Shown piece by piece: positions 37,251 to 46,814 of a stretch of DNA of 64,000 nt. The DNA comes from Streptococcus gallolyticus (GTDB lineage Bacteria > Bacillota > Bacilli > Lactobacillales > Streptococcaceae), in NCBI GenBank assembly GCA_019794795.1, contig JAIMFC010000001.1, positions 62,001-126,000 on the forward strand, in the 5' to 3' direction. Every line of letters begins with the position of its first letter. Position 1 is the stretch's first letter. The position numbers were made by a program, and so were the translations under genes. The notes beneath the pieces are model-generated. The model did not search any database, had not been told where the DNA came from, and was given only the letters and a program-made list of their open reading frames with translations.

Positions 37251-37985
37251 ATGTTAGAAGTTACGAAACTGACAGGTGGCTATGCCAATATTCCTGTCTT
37301 AAAAGATATTTCATTTGATGTGAAAAATGGTGAACTAGTTGGTTTGATTGGACTGAATGGGGCTGGAAAGTCTACCACCATTAAAGAAATTATTGGTTTG
37401 TTGACGCCTTATCAGGGAACAATCAGCATTGACGACTTAACCTTGTCTAGTCAGCCAGAAGACTATCGTAAGAAAATTGGTTTTATTCCTGAAACGCCCA
37501 GCCTTTATGAAGAATTGACTCTGCGAGAACATCTGGAAATAGTGGCTTTGGCCTATGATTTGGACTTGGAACAAGTATGGACGAGAGTCGAGAGATATTT
37601 GAAGATTTTTCGTCTGGATCAAAAATTAGACTGGTTCCCAGTGCAATTTTCAAAAGGGATGAAGCAAAAGGTGATGATTATCTGTGCCTTGATGGTGGAG
37701 CCTAGTCTCTTGATTGTGGATGAGCCGTTTTTAGGATTGGATCCAGTGGCTATTCAAGATTTGATCGACCTGTTGGCAGAAGAAAAAGCGCGTGGAACTT
37801 CCATTCTCATGTCCACTCATGTCCTAGATTCAGCTGAAAAAATGTGTGATCGCTTTGTGATTTTGCACCAAGGACAGGTTCGAGCAGCGGGGACGTTGCA
37901 GGACTTGCAAGACGTTTTTGATCAAAAAGGGGCTAGTCTCAACGAAATTTACCTAACCTTGACCAAAGAAGGAGACGGAGCATGA
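37251..37985 (+). CDS. ecsA: ABC transporter ATP-binding protein EcsA
   Basis: The ATPase of an EcsAB-type exporter, linked in Bacillus to secretion, peptide pheromone handling and site-2 protease activity; substrates remain open. The 244-residue protein has Walker A GLNGAGKST near residue 37, the signature FSKGMKQKVMI near 133, Walker B LLIVDEPFLGLD near 151, and the H-loop STHVLDSAE. It overlaps ecsB by four bases (ATGA). GGAGAAAAGC precedes the start. Confidence 0.92.
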   Translation: MLEVTKLTGGYANIPVLKDISFDVKNGELVGLIGLNGAGKSTTIKEIIGLLTPYQGTISIDDLTLSSQPEDYRKKIGFIPETPSLYEELTLREHLEIVALAYDLDLEQVWTRVERYLKIFRLDQKLDWFPVQFSKGMKQKVMIICALMVEPSLLIVDEPFLGLDPVAIQDLIDLLAEEKARGTSILMSTHVLDSAEKMCDRFVILHQGQVRAAGTLQDLQDVFDQKGASLNEIYLTLTKEGDGA

Positions 37986-39028
37986 AGACAGTCTTTCAAC
38001 AACGACGCCAGCTCTTTCTATCGCGCTGTGCCAAGTATCTACGCTATGTCTTAAATGACCACTTTGTCTTGGTGCTTATGGTTTTATTGGGTTTCTTGCT
38101 CGTTCAGTATCGAGAATTGTTGCTGCATTTTCCGGCAAATCCTTGGTATGTCTATCTCTTGATTCTTGCTGTGTTGACACTCTTGTTTTTCGTAGGGCAA
38201 CCTGCCAGCTATTTAGAAGATGCGGATCAGCTTTTTCTTTTAGTTAAGGAAAATCAGGTTAAGGAAGAACTGGGAAGAGCTGCTCATCGCGCCTTTCTAA
38301 CTTGGGGTGGTCTTCTGATGTTGGGTTACTTGTTTTTCTTTCCTTTGTACCTGAAATTGAACTGGTCCCCTCTTGTGATAGCGGTTGTTTTATTGGCCTT
38401 GCTGATAGGGAAATTTTTCTGGCATCAGAGACAGATTCATAGTCTGTTAACCTCACATGGTTTGAACTGGTCAAGGGCTATTTCCAAAGAAGATGGGCGC
38501 AAGCAAAGAATACTTCAGTTTTTTGCTCTTTTCACCACCGTTAAGGGGATTACTAGCAGTGTGAAACGTCGTTCCTATCTAGATTTCTTGCTGGGAATGG
38601 TTAAGAAAGAGAAAGGGAAAACGTGGGATTATCTATTTTTACGTGCCTTTTTACGGTCAGGAGATTTCTATCCCTTGACCTTGCGCTTGCTGGGGATGAG
38701 TCTTATTTTTCTTGTGACGCTCAAAGAGTCGCTTCTAGCGACGGGTTTGACGGTACTTTTTGACTATCTTTTGCTCTTTCAGTTACTTCCTCTTTATAAG
38801 GTCTATGACTACCAGTACCTAGCTCAGCTTTATCCTCTCTCTTCTTTTGAAAAAAGGCAGAGTTGTAAACGCGTGATTGGGCTGATATTTTACGCGGTGC
38901 TCTTTCTTCAGGCGATTACTGCCGTCATGCTCTTAACAGATAAAAAATACATTTTTTTCATAGTTGGAATCGGTATCATTTTACAGCAAATTTATTTACC
39001 AATAAAAGCGAAAAAATTGTTTGACTAA
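37982..39028 (+). CDS. ecsB: ABC transporter permease EcsB
   Basis: The 348-residue membrane partner of EcsA. The N-terminal part is basic (QQRRQLFLSRCAKYLRYVLND), and about eight hydrophobic helices follow, for example VLVLMVLLGFLLV and YLLILAVLTLLFFVG. This matches the EcsB family. Its stop codon lies inside the -35 region of the ccrZ promoter, so ecsB and ccrZ are packed without space. Translation is coupled to ecsA. Confidence 0.88.
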   Translation: MKTVFQQRRQLFLSRCAKYLRYVLNDHFVLVLMVLLGFLLVQYRELLLHFPANPWYVYLLILAVLTLLFFVGQPASYLEDADQLFLLVKENQVKEELGRAAHRAFLTWGGLLMLGYLFFFPLYLKLNWSPLVIAVVLLALLIGKFFWHQRQIHSLLTSHGLNWSRAISKEDGRKQRILQFFALFTTVKGITSSVKRRSYLDFLLGMVKKEKGKTWDYLFLRAFLRSGDFYPLTLRLLGMSLIFLVTLKESLLATGLTVLFDYLLLFQLLPLYKVYDYQYLAQLYPLSSFEKRQSCKRVIGLIFYAVLFLQAITAVMLLTDKKYIFFIVGIGIILQQIYLPIKAKKLFD

Positions 39029-39049
39029 CCGCTAGAAAACTAGTAAAAT
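39021..39049 (+). promoter_or_regulatory. Promoter for ccrZ-trmB
   Basis: TTGACT is followed after 17 bases by TAAAAT. The -35 hexamer contains the first base of the ecsB stop codon. Confidence 0.65.
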
Positions 39050-39077
39050 AGTAAGGAATTTTAGAAAGGAGTCAGGC

Positions 39078-39872
39078 ATGCAGTTTGAAAATAGAGGCCT
39101 ACAATTACAATCAATTGCGGGTAACAGTGGAAAAGCTTTTAAAGGCCTAAGATCAGATGGTACGCCTGTCTTTGTCAAGTACGAAATGCCTCCAATTGTG
39201 TCAGCCTTGGCACGGGAGCAAATTACACCGCCCGTTATTTCCATTAATCGTGAAGTAGGAAAGGGACAACGCGTCGAACAAGAGTGGCTGAATGGTCGCA
39301 CCTTGGAACGTGTCGATATGACCAGCAAGCAGGTTCGTCAGATTTTGGTGCGTATGCATTTTTCACGTATCTTGTTGAATCAAGCCTTGCAGCTTAATTA
39401 TAGTTACCAAGAACCACGTGATTTGGTTAAGAAATGGCAAAATGATGCGCCAAATCGGTTGCAGCAAAACACCTATTTACAGTCTGTCTGTAAGGATTTG
39501 TTGGCGCACTTGCCAAACTTCCAACAGGAGGCTGCAACCTTCGTTCACGGCGATTTGCACCATAAAAATTGGATTGAAACCACGAGTGGCCTAGTTTACC
39601 TCACAGATTGGGAAACAGCTTGTTTGACGGATCGTATGTTGGATGTTGCCTACGTTTTAACCCACTATATTCCTCGTATGTCTTGGGAAGGTTGGCTTAA
39701 AGAGTATGGTTACAAGTACAATAAGACAGTTTTGCGTAAAGTTTATTGGTATGGTCAGATGAGCTATCTCAACCAGATTACCAAGTATGCAGAAAGTTAC
39801 AATTTAGAAGCGGCTAATAAAGAAATTTATGCTCTTCGTCAATTTAGGGAGACATTTTACAAAGAATTATGA
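39078..39872 (+). CDS. ccrZ: Cell-cycle regulator CcrZ (phosphotransferase family)
   Basis: A 264-residue protein of the choline-kinase/APH superfamily. In S. pneumoniae the homologue CcrZ is brought to the division site by FtsZ and couples DnaA-dependent replication to division. The kinase motifs are visible: the Brenner HGDLHHKNW near residue 157 and the metal motif [20 protein letters not shown] near 175. The strong match to the pneumococcal protein is from memory, including the [19 protein letters not shown] end. AAAGGAG precedes the ATG, and the stop overlaps the trmB start, as in the pneumococcus. Confidence 0.92.
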   Translation: MQFENRGLQLQSIAGNSGKAFKGLRSDGTPVFVKYEMPPIVSALAREQITPPVISINREVGKGQRVEQEWLNGRTLERVDMTSKQVRQILVRMHFSRILLNQALQLNYSYQEPRDLVKKWQNDAPNRLQQNTYLQSVCKDLLAHLPNFQQEAATFVHGDLHHKNWIETTSGLVYLTDWETACLTDRMLDVAYVLTHYIPRMSWEGWLKEYGYKYNKTVLRKVYWYGQMSYLNQITKYAESYNLEAANKEIYALRQFRETFYKEL

Positions 39873-40507
39873 GAGTGAGAAAACGAAAGGGTGCGGAAGA
39901 GCACCTAGCTAATCACCCCCAATACGTCATCCTCAATCCAGAAGATGCCAAAGGGAAATGGTATGAGGTCTTTGGTAACAATAACCCAATTCACATCGAG
40001 GTTGGTTCAGGAAAAGGCGCCTTTATTACAGGAATGGCCTTACAAAATCCTCATATCAACTACATTGGGATTGATATTCAGTTGTCAGTTCTCAGCTATG
40101 CCTTGGACAAGGTCTTGGAAAGTGGAGCTACCAATGTTAAATTGCTCCGTGTGGACGGTTCAAGCTTAACCAATTATTTTGAGGATGCAGAAGTGGACAT
40201 GATGTACCTGAATTTTTCAGATCCATGGCCAAAAACCAAGCATGAAAAGCGTCGTCTGACTTATAAGACCTTCCTTGATACTTACAAACAAATTTTGCCA
40301 GAACATGGGGAAATTCATTTCAAGACAGATAATCGTGGCTTGTTTGAGTACAGTCTTGCTAGTTTCTCGCAATACGGTATGACCTTGAAACAAGTCTGGT
40401 TGGACTTGCATGCCAGCAATTACGAAGGAAATGTCATGACTGAGTATGAGGCGAAGTTCTCAAGTAAGGGACAGGTTATCTACCGTGTAGAGGCTGTCTT
40501 TAATTAA
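39869..40507 (+). CDS. trmB: tRNA (guanine-N7)-methyltransferase
   Basis: It methylates G46 of tRNA with S-adenosylmethionine. The 212-residue protein has the SAM-binding segment [17 protein letters not shown] near residues 38-54, the [17 protein letters not shown] motif near 117-133, and the C-terminal [16 protein letters not shown] motif. It overlaps ccrZ by four bases (ATGA). Confidence 0.96.
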   Translation: MRVRKRKGAEEHLANHPQYVILNPEDAKGKWYEVFGNNNPIHIEVGSGKGAFITGMALQNPHINYIGIDIQLSVLSYALDKVLESGATNVKLLRVDGSSLTNYFEDAEVDMMYLNFSDPWPKTKHEKRRLTYKTFLDTYKQILPEHGEIHFKTDNRGLFEYSLASFSQYGMTLKQVWLDLHASNYEGNVMTEYEAKFSSKGQVIYRVEAVFN

Positions 40508-40516
40508 AGTAAAAAG

Positions 40517-40544
40517 AAAGAGTTCGAGCAATCGGACCTTTTTT
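40517..40544 (+). terminator. Probable terminator after trmB
   Basis: AAAG-GTTCGA pairs with TCGGAC-CTTT with one mismatch and one G-U pair, then TTT. Confidence 0.6.
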
Positions 40545-40578
40545 GATTTTCTCAGAATCGCCTAAAAACACATATTCC

Positions 40579-40607
40579 TAGACAAGTTGGTCATTCTATG
40601 CTATAAT
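40579..40607 (+). promoter_or_regulatory. Promoter of the rimP-nusA-infB cluster
   Basis: TAGACA is followed after 17 bases by a consensus TATAAT. Confidence 0.7.
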
Positions 40608-40626
40608 AAATAAAAATAGAGAAGAA

Positions 40627-40654
40627 AGGGGTTGGTCGTGTACCAACCCTTTGA
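40627..40654 (+). other. Leader hairpin before rimP
   Basis: GGGTTGGT and ACCAACCC form a perfect 8-bp stem, extended by A-T pairs, in the short leader between the promoter and rimP. Only TTTGA follows, so it is a weak terminator at best. It could serve attenuation or RNA stability. Confidence 0.5.
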
Positions 40655-40684
40655 CTTGTTCTCGGATTTTGCGAGGAGGTATGA

Positions 40685-41155
40685 ATGGCAACAATTGTTG
40701 AATTGGTGACAGAAGTGGTAGCACCTGCTATCCAAGCACCCTATGAATTAGTTGACGTGGAATATGGAAATCTCGGTGGTGACTATGTCTTGTCTATCTT
40801 TGTGGACAAGGAAGGTGGTATTACGCTTAATGATACGGCAGAATTGTCGGAAGTCATTAGCCCACTTTTGGATACTATCAAGCCAGACCCATTTCCAGAG
40901 CAGTACATGTTGGAAGTAACCAGTCCTGGATTGGAACGTCCTTTGAAAACACCTGAAGCACTTGAGAAAGCTGTTGGAAGCTATATCCATGTCAAGTTGT
41001 ATCAAGCGATTGATAAAATCAAGGTTTTTGAAGGAAATCTTCTTAGCTTTGACGGGGATAACCTTGTCATGGAATACATGGATAAGACCCGCAAGAAAGA
41101 AGTAACCATCCCTTATCAGACAGTGGCTAAAGCCCGTCTTGCTGTAAAAATTTAA
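40685..41155 (+). CDS. rimP: Ribosome maturation factor RimP
   Basis: It helps assemble the 30S subunit. The 156-residue protein has the two family domains: an N-terminal alpha-beta part with [23 protein letters not shown] and a C-terminal SH3-like part from about residue 95. The motif [16 protein letters not shown] near residue 78 is diagnostic. GAGGAGGT precedes the ATG at 40685 (an ATG four bases earlier is in another frame). It is the first gene of the rimP-nusA-rnpM-ylxQ-infB-rbfA cluster. Confidence 0.96.
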   Translation: MATIVELVTEVVAPAIQAPYELVDVEYGNLGGDYVLSIFVDKEGGITLNDTAELSEVISPLLDTIKPDPFPEQYMLEVTSPGLERPLKTPEALEKAVGSYIHVKLYQAIDKIKVFEGNLLSFDGDNLVMEYMDKTRKKEVTIPYQTVAKARLAVKI

Positions 41156-41193
41156 GAAAGAAAGGACCTTTTGAAGTTCAAAAGGAAAAAAAC

Positions 41194-42342
41194 ATGAGTA
41201 AAGAAATGCTAGAAGCCTTCCGTATTTTGGAGGAAGACAAGGGGATTAAGAAAGAAGATATCATTGACGCAGTAACAGAATCACTTCGTTCAGCTTACAA
41301 ACGTCGTTTTGGTCAGTCTGAGTCAGCTGCAATTGAATTTGACGAGAAAACAGGTGACTTCCGTGTTTATACAGTTCGTGAAGTGGTGGATGAAGTATTT
41401 GATAGTCGTTTGGAAATCAGCTTGAAAGATGCCCTAGCTATTTCATCAGCCTATGAATTGGGTGATAAAATCAAGTTTGAAGAGGCCCCAGGTGAATTTG
41501 GTCGTGTGGCAGCCCAATCTGCTAAACAAACTATCATGGAAAAAATGCGCAAGCAAACTCGTGCCATTACCTTCAACACTTATAAAGAACACGAAGGCGA
41601 AATCATGACTGGTACTGTGGAACGTTTTGACAATCGTTTCATCTACGTTAACTTGGGAACATTGGAAGCGCAGTTGTCTAAACAAGATCAAATTCCAGGG
41701 GAAGTCTTCCAATCACATGACCGTATCGAAGTCTACGTTTACAAGGTAGAAGATAATGGTCGCGGTGTTAACGTATTTGTTAGCCGTAGCCACCCAGAAA
41801 TGATCAAACGCCTCATGGAACAAGAAATTCCTGAAGTTTACGATGGAACGGTTGAAATCATGAGCGTGTCTCGTGAAGCAGGTGACCGTACGAAGGTTGC
41901 GGTTCGTAGCCATAATCCTAACGTGGACGCTATCGGTACGATTGTTGGTCGCGGTGGTAGCAACATCAAGAAAATTACAAGCAAATTCCACCCAGCGCGT
42001 TACGATGCTAAATTGGATCGTATGGTACCAGCAGAAGAAAATATCGATGTCATCGAGTGGGTAGAAGATCCAGCAGAATTCATCTACAATGCGATTGCAC
42101 CAGCTGAGGTTGATCAAGTCCTCTTTGATACAGAAGACGGGAAACACGCAACAGTTGTTGTTCCTGATAGCAAATTGTCACTTGCTATCGGTCGTCGTGG
42201 TCAAAACGTACGTTTGGCAGCTCATTTGACAGGATTCCGTATTGATATCAAGTCAGCTTCTGAATATGAAGCTATCGAAGCAGCCTTGTACGGTGACGCT
42301 GAAGAAGTTGTAGAAGAAACAATCGTCGAAGACCAAGGCTAA
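41194..42342 (+). CDS. nusA: Transcription termination/antitermination protein NusA
   Basis: It binds RNA polymerase and shapes pausing, termination and antitermination. The 382-residue protein has the N-terminal polymerase-binding domain (SKEMLEAFRILEEDKGIKKE), an S1 domain near residues 130-200 (GEIMTGTVERFDNRFIYVNLG) and two KH domains, with GTIVGRGGSNIKKI near 248 and LAIGRRGQNVRLAA near 330. It lacks the C-terminal acidic repeats of E. coli NusA, as is normal in Firmicutes. Confidence 0.97.
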   Translation: MSKEMLEAFRILEEDKGIKKEDIIDAVTESLRSAYKRRFGQSESAAIEFDEKTGDFRVYTVREVVDEVFDSRLEISLKDALAISSAYELGDKIKFEEAPGEFGRVAAQSAKQTIMEKMRKQTRAITFNTYKEHEGEIMTGTVERFDNRFIYVNLGTLEAQLSKQDQIPGEVFQSHDRIEVYVYKVEDNGRGVNVFVSRSHPEMIKRLMEQEIPEVYDGTVEIMSVSREAGDRTKVAVRSHNPNVDAIGTIVGRGGSNIKKITSKFHPARYDAKLDRMVPAEENIDVIEWVEDPAEFIYNAIAPAEVDQVLFDTEDGKHATVVVPDSKLSLAIGRRGQNVRLAAHLTGFRIDIKSASEYEAIEAALYGDAEEVVEETIVEDQG

Positions 42343-42354
42343 GTTGGAGGTACT

Positions 42355-42651
42355 ATGGCAAAAGCTAGAAAAATACCTTTACGAAAATCAGTCGTTTCTG
42401 GCGAGATAATTGACAAGCGAGATTTACTTCGCATTGTCAAAAATAAAGAAGGACAAGTATTTATTGATCCAACAGGCAAGGCTAATGGCCGTGGTGCCTA
42501 CATCAAGTTGGACAATGAAGAAGCCCTTCAAGCCAAGAAAAAACAAGTTCTCAATCGAGCTTTCAGTATGGAAGTGGAGGCAGCTTTTTATGATGAATTG
42601 ATTGCCTACGTTGACCATAAGGTCAAGAGGAGAGAACTTGGACTCGAATAA
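42355..42651 (+). CDS. rnpM: RNase P modulator RnpM (YlxR, DUF448)
   Basis: A 98-residue RNA-binding protein of the YlxR family; the Bacillus homologue modulates RNase P. It shows IPLRKSVVSGEIIDKRDLLRIV, FIDPTGKANGRGAYIKL and the basic C-terminus VKRRELGLE. As in other streptococci, the N-terminal Cys pair seen in many YlxR proteins is absent. It follows nusA by 12 bp and overlaps ylxQ by 14 bases. Confidence 0.92.
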   Translation: MAKARKIPLRKSVVSGEIIDKRDLLRIVKNKEGQVFIDPTGKANGRGAYIKLDNEEALQAKKKQVLNRAFSMEVEAAFYDELIAYVDHKVKRRELGLE

Positions 42652-42946
42652 AAAAGATAAAATCTTGAGTTTATTAGGATTGGCCCAACGAGCAGGTCGT
42701 ATCACTTCAGGTGAAGACTTGGTGGTTGAAAGCATTCAGAAAAAGCAGGCTAAACTGGTTTTTTTGGCTCATGATGCCGCTCCGAATTTGCACAAGAAAA
42801 TTACAGACAAAAGCAAGACTTATCAAGTAGAAGTCAACACCACCTTTTCAACGCTAGAAATAAGCGCAGCATTAGGCAAGGCTAGAAAAGTTCTAGCTGT
42901 TACGGATGCTGGATTTACGAAGAAGATGAGGTCTATTATGGAATAG
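42638..42946 (+). CDS. ylxQ: YlxQ, L7Ae-type K-turn RNA-binding protein
   Basis: A 102-residue protein of the ribosomal L7Ae/L30e family, found next to ylxR in the nusA-infB cluster. [12 protein letters not shown]-type start ([21 protein letters not shown]) and [12 protein letters not shown] are the family signatures, and the end reads [14 protein letters not shown] set the start at TTG 42638 because AGAGGAGAG lies just upstream inside rnpM; the frame is open further back but without a ribosome site. The exact RNA target is unknown. Confidence 0.9.
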   Translation: MDSNKKDKILSLLGLAQRAGRITSGEDLVVESIQKKQAKLVFLAHDAAPNLHKKITDKSKTYQVEVNTTFSTLEISAALGKARKVLAVTDAGFTKKMRSIME

Positions 42947-42963
42947 AAGAGGAGGACAAGAGA

Positions 42964-45762
42964 TTGTCTAAGAAGAGATTGAATGAAATCGCTCGTGAAA
43001 TTGGGCGAACTAGTAAGGAAGTTGTCGCCAAGGCACAAGAGTTGGGCTTTGATGTCAAGAGCCATGCGTCATCAGTCGAAGCAGATGCAGCTCAAAAAAT
43101 TGCAGCTAGCTTCTCAGTAACAAGTCCAAAAGTAGAAAAAAAAGTGGAGTCAAAACCGGCAGAAAAGCCAGCTCCTGTAGAGAAAAAGGTAGAAAGCCAG
43201 CCAGTAGAAAAGGCGACCACACCAGTGACGCCAAGCGCTGAGCCAGCTAAACCTGCTGTTCAACGTCCGCAGAGTCGTAACTTTAAAGCCGAGCGTGAAG
43301 CGCGTGCAAAAGAACAAGCTGCAAAACGTGCTCAAGGTCAAGGCAATAACCGTCAACAGAATGATCGCAATAAAGACCGTAATCAGAAAGACCGTCGCGA
43401 TTATCGCAATCAAGAACGTCGCAATGATCAAGGCTCAGGTCGAAACAATGAGCGTCGCCAAGACAATCGTTTCAACGATCGCCGTCGTGATAATCGTTCA
43501 GATCAAGGACGTAACCAAGGAAACTTTAATCAAAATCGCCAACAAGCCTCAAGTCCAGCACCAAGTACCAAGATTGATTTCAAAGCACGTGCGGCAGCCT
43601 TGAAGGCAGAGCAAAATGCAGAGTACGCTCGCAGTAGTGAGGAACGTTTCCGTCAAGCGCAGGAAGCTAAGAAGCAAAAACAAATCAAACCCAAGGAAAT
43701 TAAGTTTGAAGAGCCAGAAGAAGTTGTAACACCTAAAGCAGCTCCTGTAATCGCTCCAAGTCCAGCGCCTGTCGCAGAACCAGCAGCTGCTGATACCCGT
43801 CGTAAGAAACAAGCACGACCAGATAAAAAACGTGACTTTAATAGTGATGTTGAAGATGGTCCAAGAAAACAACAAAAGAATCGAAATAATCAAAATCAAG
43901 TGAGAAATCAAAGAAATAGTAACTGGAACAATAATAAGAAAAACAAAAAAGGCAATAATAAACAAACTGTGAAACCAGTCACAGAACGTAAGTTCCATGA
44001 ATTGCCAACCGAATTTGAATATACCTCAGGTATGACCGTAGCTGAGATTGCAAAACGTATAAAGCGCGAACCAGCTGAGATTGTTAAAAAGCTCTTTATG
44101 ATGGGGGTTATGGCAACTCAAAACCAATCTTTGGATGGAGATACGATTGAACTCCTCATGGTTGATTATGGTATTGAAGCTAAGGAAAAAGTGGAAGTGG
44201 ATAACGCTGATATTGAGCGCTTCTTCGTAGAAGATGGGTACCTCAATGAAGATGAGTTGACAGAACGTCCACCAGTTGTAACGATCATGGGACACGTTGA
44301 CCATGGTAAAACAACCCTTTTGGATACTCTTCGTAACTCTCGTGTCGCAACAGGTGAAGCGGGTGGTATCACTCAGCATATCGGTGCCTACCAAATCGAA
44401 GCAGACGGCAAGAAAATTACCTTCCTTGATACACCAGGACACGCGGCCTTTACGTCAATGCGTGCGCGTGGTGCTTCTGTAACGGATATTACCATCCTTA
44501 TTGTTGCGGCCGATGACGGTGTCATGCCTCAAACGATTGAAGCTATCAACCACTCAAAAGCAGCTGGTGTGCCAATCATCGTTGCCATCAATAAAATCGA
44601 TAAACCAGGTGCAAACCCTGAGCGTGTTATTGGTGAATTGGCTGAGCACGGTGTCATCTCAACTGCCTGGGGCGGTGACTCAGAATTCGTAGAAATTTCT
44701 GCCAAATTTAACCAAAATATTGACGAGCTCTTAGAAACAGTTCTTCTTGTAGCTGAAATGCAAGAATTGAAAGCTGATCCAACTGTTCGTGCAATCGGTA
44801 CTGTTATCGAAGCGCATTTGGACAAAGGAAAAGGTGCGGTGGCAACCCTCCTTGTTCAACAAGGTACCTTGAATGTTCAAGATCCAATCGTTGTCGGAAA
44901 TACTTTTGGACGTGTTCGTGCTATGGCAAACGACCTTGGTCGTCGTGTTAAAGTAGCTGGACCATCTACCCCAGTTTCCATCACAGGTTTGAACGAAGCA
45001 CCAATGGCTGGTGATCATTTCGCGGTCTACGAAGATGAAAAATCAGCTCGTGCAGCCGGTGAAGAACGTGCGAAACGTGCTCTTCTCAAACAACGTCAAG
45101 CAACACAACGTGTGTCTCTTGAAAATCTCTTTGATACCCTTAAAGCTGGTGAAGTTAAGACTGTTAATGTCATCATCAAGGCCGACGTACAAGGTTCTGT
45201 TGAAGCCCTTGCTGCCTCTCTCTTGAAGATTGATGTTGAAGGTGTTCGTGTCAATGTCGTCCACTCTGCTGTTGGTGCGATCAACGAATCAGACGTGACC
45301 TTGGCTGCTGCCTCAAATGCTGTTATCATTGGTTTCAACGTTCGTCCGACACCAATTGCTCGCCAACAAGCTGAAAATGAAGAAGTGGAAATCCGCTTGC
45401 ACTCTATCATCTACAAGGTTATTGAGGAAGTGGAAGATGCCATGAAGGGTATGCTCGATCCTGAATACCAAGAAAAAATCATTGGTGAAGCTATTATCCG
45501 CGAAACCTTCAAAGTTTCTAAAGTGGGAACTATCGGTGGATTTATGGTTATCAACGGTAAAGTTACCCGTGACTCAAGCGTCCGTGTTATCCGTGACGGT
45601 GTCGTCATTGCTGATGGTAAATTGGCTAGCTTGAAACACTACAAGGATGATGTGAAGGAAGTTGGGAATGCCCAAGAAGGTGGTTTGATGATTGATAACT
45701 TTAACGACCTTAAAGTGGACGACACCATCGAAGCCTACATCATGGAAGAAATTAAAAAATAA
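42964..45762 (+). CDS. infB: Translation initiation factor IF-2
   Basis: This GTPase brings initiator tRNA to the 30S subunit. The 932-residue protein starts with TTG, preceded by AGAGGAGG, and reads [20 protein letters not shown]. Residues about 50-350 are a low-complexity region rich in Lys, Pro, Ala, then Arg, Asn, Asp and Gln. The GTPase domain holds GHVDHGKTT (G1), DTPGHAAF (G3) and NKID (G4) near residues 443-540. Domains II-IV follow, with the fMet-tRNA-binding C2 domain last. Confidence 0.97.
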   Translation: MSKKRLNEIAREIGRTSKEVVAKAQELGFDVKSHASSVEADAAQKIAASFSVTSPKVEKKVESKPAEKPAPVEKKVESQPVEKATTPVTPSAEPAKPAVQRPQSRNFKAEREARAKEQAAKRAQGQGNNRQQNDRNKDRNQKDRRDYRNQERRNDQGSGRNNERRQDNRFNDRRRDNRSDQGRNQGNFNQNRQQASSPAPSTKIDFKARAAALKAEQNAEYARSSEERFRQAQEAKKQKQIKPKEIKFEEPEEVVTPKAAPVIAPSPAPVAEPAAADTRRKKQARPDKKRDFNSDVEDGPRKQQKNRNNQNQVRNQRNSNWNNNKKNKKGNNKQTVKPVTERKFHELPTEFEYTSGMTVAEIAKRIKREPAEIVKKLFMMGVMATQNQSLDGDTIELLMVDYGIEAKEKVEVDNADIERFFVEDGYLNEDELTERPPVVTIMGHVDHGKTTLLDTLRNSRVATGEAGGITQHIGAYQIEADGKKITFLDTPGHAAFTSMRARGASVTDITILIVAADDGVMPQTIEAINHSKAAGVPIIVAINKIDKPGANPERVIGELAEHGVISTAWGGDSEFVEISAKFNQNIDELLETVLLVAEMQELKADPTVRAIGTVIEAHLDKGKGAVATLLVQQGTLNVQDPIVVGNTFGRVRAMANDLGRRVKVAGPSTPVSITGLNEAPMAGDHFAVYEDEKSARAAGEERAKRALLKQRQATQRVSLENLFDTLKAGEVKTVNVIIKADVQGSVEALAASLLKIDVEGVRVNVVHSAVGAINESDVTLAAASNAVIIGFNVRPTPIARQQAENEEVEIRLHSIIYKVIEEVEDAMKGMLDPEYQEKIIGEAIIRETFKVSKVGTIGGFMVINGKVTRDSSVRVIRDGVVIADGKLASLKHYKDDVKEVGNAQEGGLMIDNFNDLKVDDTIEAYIMEEIKK

Positions 45763-45764
45763 TC

Positions 45765-45787
45765 AAAGCTGAGGAAACTCAGCTTTT
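45765..45787 (+). terminator. Hairpin after infB
   Basis: AAAGCTGAG and CTCAGCTTT form a perfect 9-bp stem with a GAAA loop and a short T tail. It lies between infB and rbfA, so rbfA expression probably depends on partial read-through. Confidence 0.7.
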
Positions 45788-45811
45788 CTAAGATAAGAGA
45801 AAGGAGATAGT

Positions 45812-46162
45812 ATGGGAAATTCATTTCGTGTTGACCGCGTTGGGATGGAAATTAAGCGCGAAGTCAATGAAATCTTGCGTCTCAAGGTTCGTGACCCACG
45901 TGTTCAGGAAGTAACCATTACAGATGTTCAAATGCTGGGCGATTTGTCTGCTGCTCGGGTTTATTACACCATCCACTCTACCTTGGCTTCTGACAATCAG
46001 AAAGCCCAGATTGGTCTGGAAAAGGCGACAGGCACTATTAAGCGTGAATTGGGTAAAAATCTTAAAATGTATAAAATTCCAGATTTGGTCTTTGTCAAAG
46101 ACGAGTCTATTGAATACGGAAATAAGATTGACCAGATGTTGCGCAATCTTGATAAAGAATAA
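45812..46162 (+). CDS. rbfA: 30S ribosome-binding factor A
   Basis: It binds the 30S subunit during maturation of the 16S rRNA 5' end and supports growth in the cold. The 116-residue KH-type protein shows the start [25 protein letters not shown] and the VYYTIHS strand near residue 50. AGAAAGGAGATAG precedes the ATG. It ends the rimP cluster. Confidence 0.96.
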   Translation: MGNSFRVDRVGMEIKREVNEILRLKVRDPRVQEVTITDVQMLGDLSAARVYYTIHSTLASDNQKAQIGLEKATGTIKRELGKNLKMYKIPDLVFVKDESIEYGNKIDQMLRNLDKE

Positions 46163-46167
46163 AGTTT

Positions 46168-46200
46168 AAAACGCGTGGAATTATTTTCATGCGTTTTTTT
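46168..46200 (+). terminator. Terminator after rbfA
   Basis: AAAACGCGTG and CATGCGTTTT form a 10-bp stem with one G-U pair, followed by TTT. Confidence 0.85.
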
Positions 46201-46289
46201 GTATATTTTACCGGCGGCAATTATTGCAAATACAACATAAATGAGATGGAATAATTCCTGTAACAAAAATAATTTAGGAGATCTCTGCG

Positions 46290-46643
46290 ATCTACCATCT
46301 TCACTTAGAAAAATTTTATGTAGCTGATACTGCTCAATTTCACCAACTAGCACAACAATTTTTGACCAAGAAAGTTTACAAAGAAGGCTTTCGGTCTCAC
46401 CTAGCACAAGTTCACGATGTGCAGAAGTTGTTGACAGCGGATTTAGACCAAAAAGAAATCTATCTTGTTCATCATGAGCAAGAAAGTCATGGTTTTGTGG
46501 ATATGGAGAAGGGGGAAGCAGGGATTTACTTGCTGCACCATCAAAAGCATCATCTGTTCAAGCAGCTACAAAAGCAATTGAATCAGGCTGGGGAGTTGAC
46601 GGAAAAGACTTGTTTTGGACCATTTTTGGCATCTGTTTGGTAA
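46290..46643 (+). CDS. Uncharacterised 117-residue protein with unclear start codon
   Basis: The open frame runs from a TAG at 46275 to 46643. Coding character, with no break, reaches back to IYHLHLEKFYVADTAQFHQL at ATC 46290. AGGAG (46276-46280) lies 9 bases before that ATC, ideal spacing for a start, yet no ATG, GTG or TTG occurs before TTG 46362 (codon 25). Either ATC is used as a rare start, the ATG has mutated, or a shorter product starts at 46362. The protein is His/Gln/Leu-rich (LLHHQKHHLFKQLQKQLNQ) and soluble. I do not recognise the family. Confidence 0.5.
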   Translation: MYHLHLEKFYVADTAQFHQLAQQFLTKKVYKEGFRSHLAQVHDVQKLLTADLDQKEIYLVHHEQESHGFVDMEKGEAGIYLLHHQKHHLFKQLQKQLNQAGELTEKTCFGPFLASVW

Positions 46644-46724
46644 ATGTAAAAAAATACTCTTTATTTTAAGGTTTCTTTAAGGACGGCTGTGTATATTATA
46701 TCTATTCTTTTTCATATATCTCCT

Positions 46725-46759
46725 GAAAGCATCGGCAAAATAGTCGGTGTTTTCTTTTT
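46725..46759 (+). terminator. Hairpin upstream of the GlsB-type gene
   Basis: GAAAGCATCGGC and GTCGGTGTTTTC form a 12-bp stem with three G-U pairs, followed by TTTTTG. It likely ends the transcript of the preceding gene. Confidence 0.7.
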
Positions 46760-46786
46760 GTGTTTTAGTGAAAAATTCGGTAAAAT
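46758..46786 (+). promoter_or_regulatory. Candidate promoter for the GlsB-type gene
   Basis: TTGTGT is followed after 17 bases by TAAAAT, 28 bp before the start. Confidence 0.45.
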
Positions 46787-46814
46787 AGCCAAAAGAGAAA
46801 GCGAGGGTTTAGAA

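Noticed and set aside
43150-43998. Hydrophobic open frames on the minus strand opposite the infB low-complexity region
   Set aside because: Arg/Asn/Lys/Gln codons read backwards give Ile, Leu and Phe; there is no start signal.
46201-46265. TTACCGGCGG shared with the channel remnant at 54012, suggesting a second channel fossil
   Set aside because: The match is about 10 bases with a short LPAAIIA-like frame; too little to call.
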